This document shows positions 1 to 8,185 of a stretch of 64,000 nt of DNA, one piece after another (positions within the stretch are counted from its first letter, which is position 1; each line of letters starts with the position of its first letter). The stretch lies in contig NZ_RJKE01000001.1 in assembly GCF_003751225.1 (NCBI RefSeq), positions 6,138,001 through 6,202,000 on the forward strand, written 5' to 3'. Source of the stretch: Actinocorallia herbida. Its GTDB lineage: Bacteria > Actinomycetota > Actinomycetes > Streptosporangiales > Streptosporangiaceae. Both the position numbers and the translations under genes were made by a program. The notes beneath the pieces were generated by a model. The model was given only the letters and a program-made list of their open reading frames with translations. It had not been told where the DNA came from and did no database searches.

Positions 1-801
1 TCGACCCTCGACCCTGTGCGCCTCCACCAGGACTTCGCGTCACTGGACCTGGTCAGCGACGGACGCGCCGAGATCATCGCCGGACGCAGCGCCTTCCTCG
101 AAGCCTTCGCGCTGGCCGGCGTCGATCCCGCCGACTACGACCGGGTCTTCGCCGACAAGCTCGACCTCCTCCTGGCCATCCGCGACCGGCCCGACGACGT
201 TAGCTACGCCGGTCCGTCCCGTCCGCCCATGCGGCATCTGCCCGTCCCGCCTTACCCGCAGCAGGAAGCGCTGCCGCTGTGGATCGGCGTGGGCGGCAGC
301 CCGGCCAGCATCGAACGCGCCGCGCAGCTGGGCCTGCCCATGGTGCTGGGACTCATCGGCGGGGACATCCGCCGCGCCCGCGCGCTGGCCGAGCACTACC
401 GCCAGGTCGGCGCCGCGGCCGGACACGACCCCGCCGCCCTCCGCTTCGGCCTCACCAGCCACTTCTACGTCGGCAGAACCTCCCAGCAGGCGCGCAGCGA
501 ACTGTACCCCTACTACCGCGAATACCTCCGGCCGAAGACGCCCGGCGGACGCGGCTGGCTCATCGGCCCCGCCGACTTCGAGAACGCCGCCGGGCCCTAC
601 GGAGCCCTCATGACCGGCAGCCCCCAGGAGGTCATCGACAAGATCCTCACCGAGCACGCCCTCCTCCGCCACGACCGCTTCATGGGCCAGATCGACCTCG
701 GCGGCCTGCCCGCCACCATGGTCCGTGGCTCCCTCGAACTGTTCGCCACCGAGGTCGCCCCCATCATCCGCAAGGAGATCGCGTCCCCACCCGCCCTCTG
801 A
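1..801 (+). CDS. LLM-class flavin-dependent oxidoreductase, 3' part
   Basis: C-terminal part of a bacterial luciferase-like (LLM) flavin/F420 monooxygenase-type enzyme. The reading frame is open from the first base of the window, so the true start lies upstream; the GTG at 16 is only the first possible internal start. Visible hallmarks are the segment LPLWIGVGGSPASIERAAQLG, the usual beta-strand and helix before the substrate pocket, followed by VLGLIGGD and a C-terminal TGSPQEVIDKIL helix that closes the barrel. The family reduces or oxygenates small molecules with reduced FMN or F420; the substrate cannot be read from the sequence. It is followed on the opposite strand by a DoxX remnant. 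Confidence 0.85.
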   Translation, partial: STLDPVRLHQDFASLDLVSDGRAEIIAGRSAFLEAFALAGVDPADYDRVFADKLDLLLAIRDRPDDVSYAGPSRPPMRHLPVPPYPQQEALPLWIGVGGSPASIERAAQLGLPMVLGLIGGDIRRARALAEHYRQVGAAAGHDPAALRFGLTSHFYVGRTSQQARSELYPYYREYLRPKTPGGRGWLIGPADFENAAGPYGALMTGSPQEVIDKILTEHALLRHDRFMGQIDLGGLPATMVRGSLELFATEVAPIIRKEIASPPAL

Positions 802-814
802 CGGGACAGGGGCC

Positions 815-1036
815 GAAACGGCTCCAGGCGACGACTTCGGCCAGGATCGGCAGGACGCCGGGGGCGGCGGGCAGGATCAGGCCCAGCGCGGCGGCCGGTT
901 CCACGACGCCGATGAGCCTGACGGCGCCGGTGGAGAAGTCCTCCACCCAGGGCAGCTTCTCGGCGAGCTTGTCCTTCGGCTGGGTCGACTTCATCACGCC
1001 CGCCATCACGAACATCGCGGCGAGCAAGGCCTGCAA
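815..1036 (-). pseudogene. DoxX-family membrane protein remnant
   Basis: The minus-strand frame encodes MFVMAGVMKSTQPKDKLAEK followed by LPWVEDFSTGAVRLIGVVEPAAALGLILPA. This is the first two membrane segments of a DoxX-like protein (normally about 120-140 residues, four membrane helices). After LAEVVAW the similarity stops and the frame runs antisense into the end of the upstream oxidoreductase gene. The first residues are also missing: no ATG or good ribosome site is found, only TTG at 1036. I read it as a gene truncated at both ends. DoxX genes are often divergent from a TetR gene, as here, so the TetR that follows may once have controlled it. Confidence 0.6.
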
Positions 1037-1079
1037 GGATCCGGAAAGCCCTCTCCAGCTGCTTGGTTACGATGAGGTC

Positions 1080-1817
1080 ATGACGACCTCGGACCGCCCC
1101 GACGCAGACCGGCCCGCCCAGGAGCACCGCGAAACGCCACTGCGCAGGGACGCCGAGCGGAACCGGGAAAGGATCATCGACGCGGCGCGCAGTGCCTTCG
1201 CCTCCGACGGCATCGAGATCTCGATGGCCTCGGTCGCCAGGGCCGCAGGGGTCGGGATCGCCACCCTGTTCCGGCGGTTCCCCACCCGCGAGGACCTCAT
1301 CGACGCCGTCTTCGCCGACACCATGCACGGCTACGTCGAAGCCGTCGAGACCGCCCTGGCCGACCCCGACCCCTGGCACGGCTTCACCGGCTACGTCGAA
1401 ACGGTGAGCGCCATGCAGGCCGCCGACCGCGGCTTCGCCGAACTCCTCACCATGACCTTCCCCACCGCCACCCTCATGGAGACCGAACGCCACCGCGCCT
1501 ACACCGGCTTCCTCACCCTGGTAGAACGCGCCAAGACGACCGGACGACTGCGCGAGGACTTCGTCTCACAAGACCTCGTCCTCCTCCTCATGGCCAACGC
1601 CGGAGTCATCGCCGCCACCCGCACCGCCGCCCCCGACTCCTGGCGCCGCCTCATCGGCTACCTCCTCCAAGCCTTCGCCGCACCCCCCACCGCCCCCCTG
1701 CCCCCCGCCCCCGACCCCGAAGACCTCGCCCGCGCCATGCTCGGCCTCAACTGCGCGTCGCGCGGCCAGGAACCCCCTGCCAACGGTGTACAGACGGTGG
1801 CGCACCCCGCTAAGTGA
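1080..1817 (+). CDS. TetR/AcrR family transcriptional regulator
   Basis: A 245-residue one-component repressor. The N-terminal helix-turn-helix is clear at about residues 25-65: RDAERNRERIIDAARSAFA, then SMASVARAAGVGIATLFRRF and PTREDLIDAVF. The C-terminal ligand-binding domain is of the type common in actinomycetes (GFAELLTMTFP, LLLMANAGVIAA). The open frame extends far upstream, but the ATG at 1080 gives the normal TetR length and the upstream part is low-complexity frame shadow. The C-terminus is proline-rich. It stands alone after the DoxX remnant and may regulate it or itself; no clear operator was seen in front. Confidence 0.85.
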   Translation: MTTSDRPDADRPAQEHRETPLRRDAERNRERIIDAARSAFASDGIEISMASVARAAGVGIATLFRRFPTREDLIDAVFADTMHGYVEAVETALADPDPWHGFTGYVETVSAMQAADRGFAELLTMTFPTATLMETERHRAYTGFLTLVERAKTTGRLREDFVSQDLVLLLMANAGVIAATRTAAPDSWRRLIGYLLQAFAAPPTAPLPPAPDPEDLARAMLGLNCASRGQEPPANGVQTVAHPAK

Positions 1818-1892
1818 CCCCGCGCCGCACGCCCACCGGAAAGACCGGATCCGTTGCGGAGCATGCCCCGGGCAAACGGGAGGCGTCCCAGG

Positions 1893-2375
1893 TCAGCGGT
1901 CCGGCGCGGCGCTCCTACGATCCAACTGCGCGACGAGCGGCAGCATGCGGTGGCGGACCCGCTCCCGCAGCACGATCTGGGTCTGTGTGCGCACGACCCC
2001 CGGCATCCTGAGAAGCTGCTGGATCACTTCCTCCAGGTGCGCGTTGTCCCTGGCCACGACCCGGCACATGAGGTCTCCCTCCCCTCCCGCGATCGTGTGC
2101 GCCTCCAGCGCCTCGGGCATCCGCTCGATGAGGCCGACGACCTCGTCGAGCCGGCCCTGCGCCAGGTGCAGGTTCACCCAGGCGAGCACCGGATAGCCCA
2201 GACCCGACGGCTGGAGGCGCGGCCCATACCCCGCGATCACCCCTTCGCGCTCCAGGCGGGCCAGCCTCGCCTGCACCGTGCCCCGGGCGATTCCGAGGAC
2301 GCGGGCGTATTCGCGCATGCCCGCGCGGGGCTCCTCCAGGAGGAGCCGGAGCAGTGCCGTGTCCAGAGCGTCCAT
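1893..2375 (-). CDS. Lrp/AsnC family transcriptional regulator
   Basis: A 160-residue Lrp-type regulator. The N-terminal winged helix-turn-helix reads MDALDTALLRLLLEEPRAGM then ARVLGIARGTVQARLARLE (about residues 1-60), followed by a RAM/AsnC ligand domain (GYPVLAWVNLHL, AIAGGEGDLMCRVVARDN). The ATG at 2375 is preferred because MDALDxxLL is the usual start of this family; the frame stays open to 2435. It is divergent from the large 2-oxoacid ferredoxin oxidoreductase gene at 2534, and Lrp proteins usually control such a neighbour in response to an amino acid or a 2-oxo or aromatic acid. A 6+6 bp palindrome lies between the two genes. Confidence 0.9.
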   Translation of the reverse strand: MDALDTALLRLLLEEPRAGMREYARVLGIARGTVQARLARLEREGVIAGYGPRLQPSGLGYPVLAWVNLHLAQGRLDEVVGLIERMPEALEAHTIAGGEGDLMCRVVARDNAHLEEVIQQLLRMPGVVRTQTQIVLRERVRHRMLPLVAQLDRRSAAPDR

Positions 2376-2419
2376 GCTGTGCCGTTGGCCTTCTGCCGAT
2401 CCGATGATGCATCCCATAG

Positions 2420-2434
2420 TGGGCCAATGGCCCA
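2420..2434. promoter_or_regulatory. Palindrome in Lrp / ferredoxin-oxidoreductase divergent promoter
   Basis: TGGGCC-AAT-GGCCCA is a perfect inverted repeat between the divergent genes starting at 2375 and 2534. Its position about 45 bp upstream of the Lrp start suits an operator for that regulator, but assignment is by location only. Confidence 0.35.
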
Positions 2435-2533
2435 TACCAGGGCAATGTCTTCTTGACCTTGTCCACTGGAAGGCTCAACATCTGTGCCAGTTGACCAGCT
2501 CATCCCGTCGACGCAGACTCCAGGTGATGTCCC

Positions 2534-5500
2534 ATGCAAGCCGCATCCGCACCCGCACCCTTCACGCTCGACGACCGTTACACGCGCGCGGACGGCACGG
2601 TCTACCTGACCGGTGTCCAGGCGCTCGTCCGGGTCCTACTGGACCGGGTCCGGCACGAACGGCGCGGGGGGCGCCGGACGTCGGTCTTCGTCTCGGGCTA
2701 CGAGGGGTCCCCCCTGGCCGGCTTCGACCTGGAGCTGGCCAGGCGCGCGCCGCTGCTCGCCGACCACGGCATCGTGCACCGGCCGGGGCTGAACGAGGAG
2801 CTGGCGGCCACCTCGGTGATGGGCAGCCAGCTCGCCGGCGAGGCCGCCGCGCTCGTCCCGGACGGGGTGACCGGCTTCTGGTACGGCAAGTCCCCCGGCC
2901 TGGACCGCGCGAGCGACGCCTTCCGGCACGCCAACCTGGCGGGGACCAGCCCGGCGGGCGGTGCGGTCGCCTTCGTCGGCGACGACCCCGTGGCCAAGTC
3001 CTCGACCGTGCCGTGCGCCTCGGAGCTCGCACTCGCCGACCTGGCCATGCCGACCTTCTTCCCCGCCGACTCCCAGGACGTCCTGGACTTCGGGCCGCAC
3101 GCCGTGGAGCTGTCCCGCGCGAGCGGACTGTGGACCGCGATGAAACTGGTGACGAATGTCGCCGACGCCGCCGGTACTGCGGTCGTGCGCCCCGAGTGGA
3201 ACCCTCCCCCGTCGCCGGATGGGGCCTACACGCACCGGCCCAGTGCCCACCTGCTCGGTCGCAACCTCATGGAGCTGGAACGCAGCCTGTACGAGGTGCG
3301 GCTTCCGCTCGCCGAGCAGTACCTGCGAGAAAGCGGCGTCAACCGGATCGTCGCCCGCACGCCCGGCGACCGCATCGGAATCATCGCGGCGGGTAAGCCC
3401 TACCTGGATCTGCAGCAAGCGCTGCACGCTCTCGGCCTGGACGAGGCGGCACTCGCCGAGCACGGCATTCGCGTGCTCAAACTGGGCGTGATCCATCCCG
3501 TGGAGCCGTCCGTCATCCGGAGTTTCGCCGAGGGGCTGCGCGAGATCGTCGTGGTGGAGGAGAAGCGCGCTTTCGTGGAGGCCGCGGTCAAGCAGATCCT
3601 CTACGGCAGCACGGACGCGCCCTCCGTCCACGGCAAGTCCGATCCGGACGGCGTGACCCTGTTCAGCGGCTTGGGGGAACTCGACCCCGACGCCGTCGCC
3701 CGCGGTCTGGCGCGCCGCCTCAGCGCGTACGGCGAGATCCCGTCGGTCGCCGCTTGGCGGCGGCGCGGGCGGCGCGAACGCATCAGCCTTCCACTGCTCG
3801 CGCGGACCCCGTACTTCTGCTCCGGCTGCCCGCACAACTCCTCCACCAAGGCGCCGGAGGGAACTCTGGTCGGCGCGGGCATCGGCTGCCACACGATGGC
3901 GGTGTTCATGGACGCCGCACAGGTCGGCGACGTCGTAGGGCTGACGCAGATGGGCGGCGAGGGCACCCAGTGGATCGGGATGGCGCCGTTCGTCGAGCAG
4001 GAGCACTTCGTCCAGAACATCGGCGACGGCACCTTCACGCACTCCGGCAGCCTTGCCGTGCGGGCCGCCGTCGCCTCGGGCGTGAACATCACGTTCAAGC
4101 TGCTGCACAACGCGACGGTCGCGATGACCGGCGGGCAGGACGCCGTGGGCGCGCTGCCCGTCGAGCGCATCGCCGCACTGCTCCTGCTGGAGGGCGCCGC
4201 CAAAGTCGTGATCACCTCCGACGCGCCGACGCGGCCGGGCCGCAGGCCGCTGCCCCGTGGTGTCGAGGTCCGGCACCGCGACGACCTGCTCGCGGTCCAA
4301 GAGGAACTGGCGGCCGTCGCGGGAGTGACCGTCCTCATCCACGACCAGGAGTGCGCGGCCGAGAAGCGCCGCAAGCGGCGCCGCGGAAAGCTGCCCACCC
4401 CGGACGCCAAGGTGATGATCAACGAGCGGGTGTGCGAAGGCTGCGGGGACTGCGGCACCAAGTCCAACTGCCTGTCCGTTCAACCGGTCGCCACCGAGTT
4501 CGGCCGCAAGACCCGGATCCACCAGTCTTCGTGCAACCTGGATTACTCCTGCCTGTCCGGTGACTGCCCCTCCTTCATCACGGTGGTGCCGGGCGCGCCG
4601 GCCGCCGTGCTGAATCTGCCGGATCTGCCCGCCGATGCACTGCCCGATCCAGCGGCGGCGGCGCACGGCACGGACTTCACCGTCCGCATCACCGGAGTCG
4701 GCGGCACCGGCATCGTGACGCTCGCCCAGGTGCTGGCCACCGCCGCCGTCGTCGAGGGCAGGCACGTGCGCACCCTGGACCAGACCGGCCTGGCGCAGAA
4801 GGGCGGCGCGGTCGTCTCCGACGTCAAGGTGACCTCGGCGGTCGTGCAGCAAGCCGCCAAGCTCGCCGACGGCGAGTGCGACCTGTACCTCGCCTGCGAC
4901 TCCCTGGTCGGCACCGACCCCGTCCACCTGCGGGCGGCGCGCGCCGACCGGACGACCGCCGTGGTCTCCACGACCGAGGTGCCCACCGGACGCATGGTCG
5001 TCGATACGTCGGCGTCCTTCCCCTCCCGCGAGCGGATCCGCTCGGCGGTCGATGCGGCCGTCGCCCGCTCGGTCTACCTGGACGCGCGCGGGATGTCCGA
5101 GCGGCTGTTCGGCGACGACCAGTACGCCAACGTCCTCCAGCTCGGCGCCGCCTTCCAAACCGGGGCCCTCGCACTGTCCTCCATCTCGATCGAGCGAGCG
5201 ATCACGCTCAACGGGGTCGCCGTCGAGCGGAACCTTCAAGCGTTCCGCAGGGGGCGCCAGGTGGTGGCCGATCCGCAGGGGGTCGACGCCGTCCTGTCCC
5301 CACCGGCCCCACCCTCCGTGGACCGTCGTCCTATACCGGAGGCGGCCTCCGTCCGCACGCTCGTCTCGGCGGAACAAGGCGGGGAGCTGGCCAGGGTCCT
5401 CGATCTCCGTGTCCCGGATCTCATCGACTATCAGAACACCTCCTACGCCCGGAGCTACGCACTGTACGTCGAGCAAGTGCGGAAACTGGAGGCCGAACGC

Positions 5501-6031
5501 CACAACGGGTCCACCTCCGTTACCGAGGCAGTCGCCCGTAACCTGTACAAGCTGATGGCCTACAAGGACGAGTACGAGGTGGCCAGGCTTTCACTCGACC
5601 CCGCCCTCCAAGCTGCGGCCGAGGCCGAGTTCGGCGCGGGCAGCCGCGTCTCCTACAGGCTGCACCCGCCTGTCCTGCGCGCCGTCGGAATGCAGCAGAA
5701 GATCACCCTCGGGCCCTGGTTCCGACCGGTCTTCCGGCTCCTGCGGGAGGCGCGCCGGGTCCGGGGCACCGTCCTCGATCCCTTCGGCCTCGCCGAGGTC
5801 CGGCGGGTCGAACGTGGCCTGATCACCGAGTACCGCGCGACGATCCTGGAAGCCCTGGAGACGGCCGGTCCCGACGTGCGCCCCGTCCTCCTGGAGCTGG
5901 CCGAGTCGCCCGATCTGGTGCGGGGCTACGAGGAGATCAAACTGACGTCGGTCGGTGCGTACAGGGCCCGGCAGGCCGACCTGCTCACGCGATTGCGCGG
6001 CCAGTCGGCCGAGGCCGCGACCTCCAGGTGA
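2534..6031 (+). CDS. Indolepyruvate ferredoxin oxidoreductase family protein (fused alpha-beta)
   Basis: A 1165-residue fusion of IorA-like and IorB-like parts. N-terminal pyrimidine/TPP-type domain: SVFVSGYEGSPLAGFDLELA near residue 50. C-terminal TPP-binding domain around residues 430-500: CSGCPHNSSTKAPEG, GAGIGCHTMA, TQMGGEGTQWIG. A 4Fe-4S ferredoxin-like segment CEGCGDCGTKSNC lies near residue 633. The gamma/IorB domain begins near residue 716 (VRITGVGGTGIVTLAQVLA). Fused enzymes of this length are common in aerobic bacteria and oxidatively decarboxylate aryl- or branched 2-oxo acids to acyl-CoA with ferredoxin. It is monocistronic, divergent from an Lrp regulator, and could feed an aryl-acetyl-CoA into the neighbouring CoA pathway (inference). 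Confidence 0.92.
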   Translation: MQAASAPAPFTLDDRYTRADGTVYLTGVQALVRVLLDRVRHERRGGRRTSVFVSGYEGSPLAGFDLELARRAPLLADHGIVHRPGLNEELAATSVMGSQLAGEAAALVPDGVTGFWYGKSPGLDRASDAFRHANLAGTSPAGGAVAFVGDDPVAKSSTVPCASELALADLAMPTFFPADSQDVLDFGPHAVELSRASGLWTAMKLVTNVADAAGTAVVRPEWNPPPSPDGAYTHRPSAHLLGRNLMELERSLYEVRLPLAEQYLRESGVNRIVARTPGDRIGIIAAGKPYLDLQQALHALGLDEAALAEHGIRVLKLGVIHPVEPSVIRSFAEGLREIVVVEEKRAFVEAAVKQILYGSTDAPSVHGKSDPDGVTLFSGLGELDPDAVARGLARRLSAYGEIPSVAAWRRRGRRERISLPLLARTPYFCSGCPHNSSTKAPEGTLVGAGIGCHTMAVFMDAAQVGDVVGLTQMGGEGTQWIGMAPFVEQEHFVQNIGDGTFTHSGSLAVRAAVASGVNITFKLLHNATVAMTGGQDAVGALPVERIAALLLLEGAAKVVITSDAPTRPGRRPLPRGVEVRHRDDLLAVQEELAAVAGVTVLIHDQECAAEKRRKRRRGKLPTPDAKVMINERVCEGCGDCGTKSNCLSVQPVATEFGRKTRIHQSSCNLDYSCLSGDCPSFITVVPGAPAAVLNLPDLPADALPDPAAAAHGTDFTVRITGVGGTGIVTLAQVLATAAVVEGRHVRTLDQTGLAQKGGAVVSDVKVTSAVVQQAAKLADGECDLYLACDSLVGTDPVHLRAARADRTTAVVSTTEVPTGRMVVDTSASFPSRERIRSAVDAAVARSVYLDARGMSERLFGDDQYANVLQLGAAFQTGALALSSISIERAITLNGVAVERNLQAFRRGRQVVADPQGVDAVLSPPAPPSVDRRPIPEAASVRTLVSAEQGGELARVLDLRVPDLIDYQNTSYARSYALYVEQVRKLEAERHNGSTSVTEAVARNLYKLMAYKDEYEVARLSLDPALQAAAEAEFGAGSRVSYRLHPPVLRAVGMQQKITLGPWFRPVFRLLREARRVRGTVLDPFGLAEVRRVERGLITEYRATILEALETAGPDVRPVLLELAESPDLVRGYEEIKLTSVGAYRARQADLLTRLRGQSAEAATSR

Positions 6032-6044
6032 TGCGGCCTCGGCC
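6007..6044. terminator. Hairpin over the stop codon of the ferredoxin oxidoreductase gene
   Basis: GGCCGAGGCCGC at 6007-6018 pairs perfectly with GCGGCCTCGGCC at 6033-6044 (12 bp, 14-nt loop). There is no U-tract, which is usual for GC-rich actinomycete terminators. The stop codon sits in the loop. Confidence 0.5.
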
Positions 6045-6094
6045 AGGGGAATAGGCCCGGTCCCCCGCCGGGACGGCACAGGGCACATGCTGAT

Positions 6095-6124
6095 ACATTA
6101 ATGACAAATATCGTCTTATTTGAC
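6095..6124. promoter_or_regulatory. Operator copy A (two overlapping ACAn-N12-nTGT-type sites)
   Basis: Two overlapping semi-palindromes, 6095-6115 (ACAT...TCGT) and 6104-6124 (ACAAATA...TATTTGA), are offset by 9 bp. They lie in an AT-rich patch 15-44 bp before the enoyl-CoA hydratase-like gene. The layout matches the other copies in 9.9-22 kb. Confidence 0.5.
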
Positions 6125-6138
6125 TCAGGAGTGCACCC

Positions 6139-6888
6139 GTGGCCGAGCAGACTGTGCGCCTGGAGGCGCGCGACAACGGCGTCCGGCTGCTCACGCTGGA
6201 CGATCCGAGCCGGCACAACGCGATCAGCCTGCGCATGCGGGACGAACTGCTCGCGGCTGCGGACGCCGTGCGGTCGGATCCGGACGCGCGCGCCCTCGTC
6301 GTGACGGGCGCGGGCCGGTCGTTCTGCTCCGGCGCCGACCTTGCCGAACTCCTCGGCGGATCCCCGCCCGTCGGCGTGCTCCGCGACCGGCTGAGCGGTG
6401 TCTATCAGGGCTTCCTCACCCTGCGGGACCTGGAGATCCCCACGATCGCGGCGGTCCGCGGCCACGCCGTCGGCGCGGGACTGAACCTGGCCATGTGCTG
6501 CGACCTGCGCGTCGCGGCACCGGACACCCGCTTCAGCGCGACCTTCAGCCGGATCGGGCTGCACCCGGGCGGCGGCGCCACCTATTTCCTGGTGCGCGCT
6601 CTCGGCCGAGAGCGCGCGCTCGCCCTGCTGCTGTCCGGCGGCACGGTCACCGGCGAAGAGGCGGTCCGGCAAGGACTGGCGCTGGCGGTGCACGAGGATC
6701 CCCTGGCTGAGGCTCTCGCCATGGCGGACCGGTTCGCCGCCCTGCCCACCGCCCTGGCCCGAGACATCAAGCGCGCCGTCGCCCTCACCGACCACGGCCT
6801 GGAGGCGACCCTTTCCTTCGAGTCCTGGGCACAGGCGTCCACCGGCACCCTGCCAGAGGTCCTCACCGCCGCGACGCGAAGGCGATGA
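6139..6888 (+). CDS. Enoyl-CoA hydratase/isomerase (crotonase) family protein
   Basis: A 249-residue crotonase-fold protein. GTG start with a CAGGAG ribosome site. The CoA-binding oxyanion segments are present: GAGRSFCSGADLAELL near residue 57 and GHAVGAGLNLAMCCDLRVA near residue 112. The two glutamates that add water in classical hydratases are not at their expected places: PEI is replaced by FSRI, and the helix position reads RALALLLSG. It may therefore be an isomerase, thioesterase or C-C lyase of the superfamily rather than a hydratase. It is monocistronic, behind operator copy A and followed by a perfect bidirectional terminator. Confidence 0.88.
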   Translation: MAEQTVRLEARDNGVRLLTLDDPSRHNAISLRMRDELLAAADAVRSDPDARALVVTGAGRSFCSGADLAELLGGSPPVGVLRDRLSGVYQGFLTLRDLEIPTIAAVRGHAVGAGLNLAMCCDLRVAAPDTRFSATFSRIGLHPGGGATYFLVRALGRERALALLLSGGTVTGEEAVRQGLALAVHEDPLAEALAMADRFAALPTALARDIKRAVALTDHGLEATLSFESWAQASTGTLPEVLTAATRRR

Positions 6889-6915
6889 CGTGCGGGCGGA
6901 CGTGACCGCATGATG

Positions 6916-6951
6916 AAGGGGGCGGGAGCATCGAGATGCTCCCGCCCCCTT
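6916..6951. terminator. Bidirectional terminator, perfect 16-bp hairpin
   Basis: The arms at 6916-6931 and 6936-6951 are exact reverse complements around a CGAG loop. The outer pairs are AAGGGGG and CCCCCTT, so both strands end in a short T-run. It lies between the convergent genes ending at 6888 and 6968. Confidence 0.85.
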
Positions 6952-6967
6952 CGCTTCGCGCGCACGC

Positions 6968-8185
6968 TCAGGTGATGGTCCCGGCGTCCTTGTGCGCGAT
7001 GATCTCCTCCCAGGTCAGGCCCAGTTCCAGGAGCAGTTCCTCGGTGTGCTGGCCGTGATCGGGGGCACCGGCCGTCTGTGGCGGGGTCTCGTCGAACTGC
7101 ACCGGGTTGGCCGCGACGGACAGCGTGCGCCCGCTCGTCGTGACGACCTCGCGGATCAGTCCGTTGGCCCGTACCGCCGGGTCGTCGTGCACCTCCAGCG
7201 GGGTGCGCAGCGGCGACCAGACACCGTCGAAGTCCGCCAGCGCCTCCTCCCACTCCGCGAGGGTCCGGCTCATGAAGATCTCCTTGAGCGTCTGGGTGCA
7301 CTCGCGGGAGTTCGCCCCTCGCGAGGCGTGGTCGCGGAACCTGGGGTCGTCGGTCAGGTCGGGGCGGCCGAGGCACGCGGTGAACGAGCGCCAGTAGCGG
7401 TCGGACTGGAGCAGGGTGAGATTGAGGTGACGGCCGTCCGCGGTCCGGTACATGCCGACAGTCGGGTTGACCAGGTTCTCCGGGTCGTACCTGAAGACGT
7501 CCTCCCCCGGTCGCAGCGGAGCGGAGGCGACGTCGACCGATAGATTCCACAACGCGACGCCGAGCAGGGACACATCGACGACAGAACCTTCGCCGGTCCG
7601 TTCCCGGTTGAAGAGCGCGGCGGCGATCCCGCCCGCTATCGACAGGCCGCCCATGACGTCGCCGAAGGCCGAACGCATGCGCACGGGATAAGGGTCCTCG
7701 GGCGGTGAGACCGTGTACCCGATCCCCCCGCGGGCCCAGTAGGTCGAGGAGTCGAAGGCGCCCTTCTCGGCGTCCGGCCCGCGCTGCCCGTGCCCGGACC
7801 CGCGCACGTAGATGATCCTCGGGTTGCGCGCGCGGATGTCCTCGGCCTCGATCCCGAGGGCGCGGCGCGCAGCGGGCAGGAAGTTCGTCACGAACACGTC
7901 GCTCTGCTCGGCCAGGCGATAGAGCAGTTCCCTCCCCTCCTTGGACTTCAGGTCGATGCCGATGCTGCGCTTGCCGCGGTTGGGCACCTCCATCATGTAG
8001 TCGAGCCCGCCCTGCTCGGAGGGCAGGAATCCGGAGTTGACCAGGCCTCTTTGCGGGTCCCCGGTCACCGGGTGCTCGACCTTCACGACGTCGGCGCCCC
8101 ACTCGGCCAGCACCGCGCCGGCCGCCGGGACGAATGTCCACATGGCCACTTCCAGGACACGGACACCGGACAGTACTTCACTCAT
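6968..8185 (-). CDS. CaiB/BaiF family CoA-transferase (class III)
   Basis: A 405-residue family III CoA-transferase, which moves CoA between carboxylic acids or to an incoming acid. The N-terminal Rossmann part reads LSGVRVLEVAMWTFVPAAG and EWGADVVKVEHPVTGD. The conserved RGKRSIGIDLKS and VFVTNFLP strands follow, with the active-site aspartate in SAFGDVMGGLSIAGG near residue 173. It is the last gene of a three-gene operon with the FAH-family gene at 9938 and the SDR at 8961; its ATG overlaps the SDR stop (ATGA). It probably activates the acid substrate of the local pathway by CoA transfer. Confidence 0.92.
   Translation of the reverse strand: MSEVLSGVRVLEVAMWTFVPAAGAVLAEWGADVVKVEHPVTGDPQRGLVNSGFLPSEQGGLDYMMEVPNRGKRSIGIDLKSKEGRELLYRLAEQSDVFVTNFLPAARRALGIEAEDIRARNPRIIYVRGSGHGQRGPDAEKGAFDSSTYWARGGIGYTVSPPEDPYPVRMRSAFGDVMGGLSIAGGIAAALFNRERTGEGSVVDVSLLGVALWNLSVDVASAPLRPGEDVFRYDPENLVNPTVGMYRTADGRHLNLTLLQSDRYWRSFTACLGRPDLTDDPRFRDHASRGANSRECTQTLKEIFMSRTLAEWEEALADFDGVWSPLRTPLEVHDDPAVRANGLIREVVTTSGRTLSVAANPVQFDETPPQTAGAPDHGQHTEELLLELGLTWEEIIAHKDAGTIT

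Noticed and set aside
279-1079. Upstream extension of the TetR frame overlapping the oxidoreductase gene
   Set aside because: Low-complexity Arg/Pro-rich translation in an alternative frame of a real gene; the TetR starts at 1080.
2636-5503. A 955-residue open frame antisense to the ferredoxin oxidoreductase gene
   Set aside because: It mirrors the codon positions of the plus-strand gene and has no recognisable domain; typical GC-rich antisense shadow.
6056-6072. Small hairpin CCCGG-N7-CCGGG after the ferredoxin oxidoreductase gene
   Set aside because: Only 5 bp and common by chance at this GC content; the 12-bp hairpin at 6007-6044 is the better terminator candidate.
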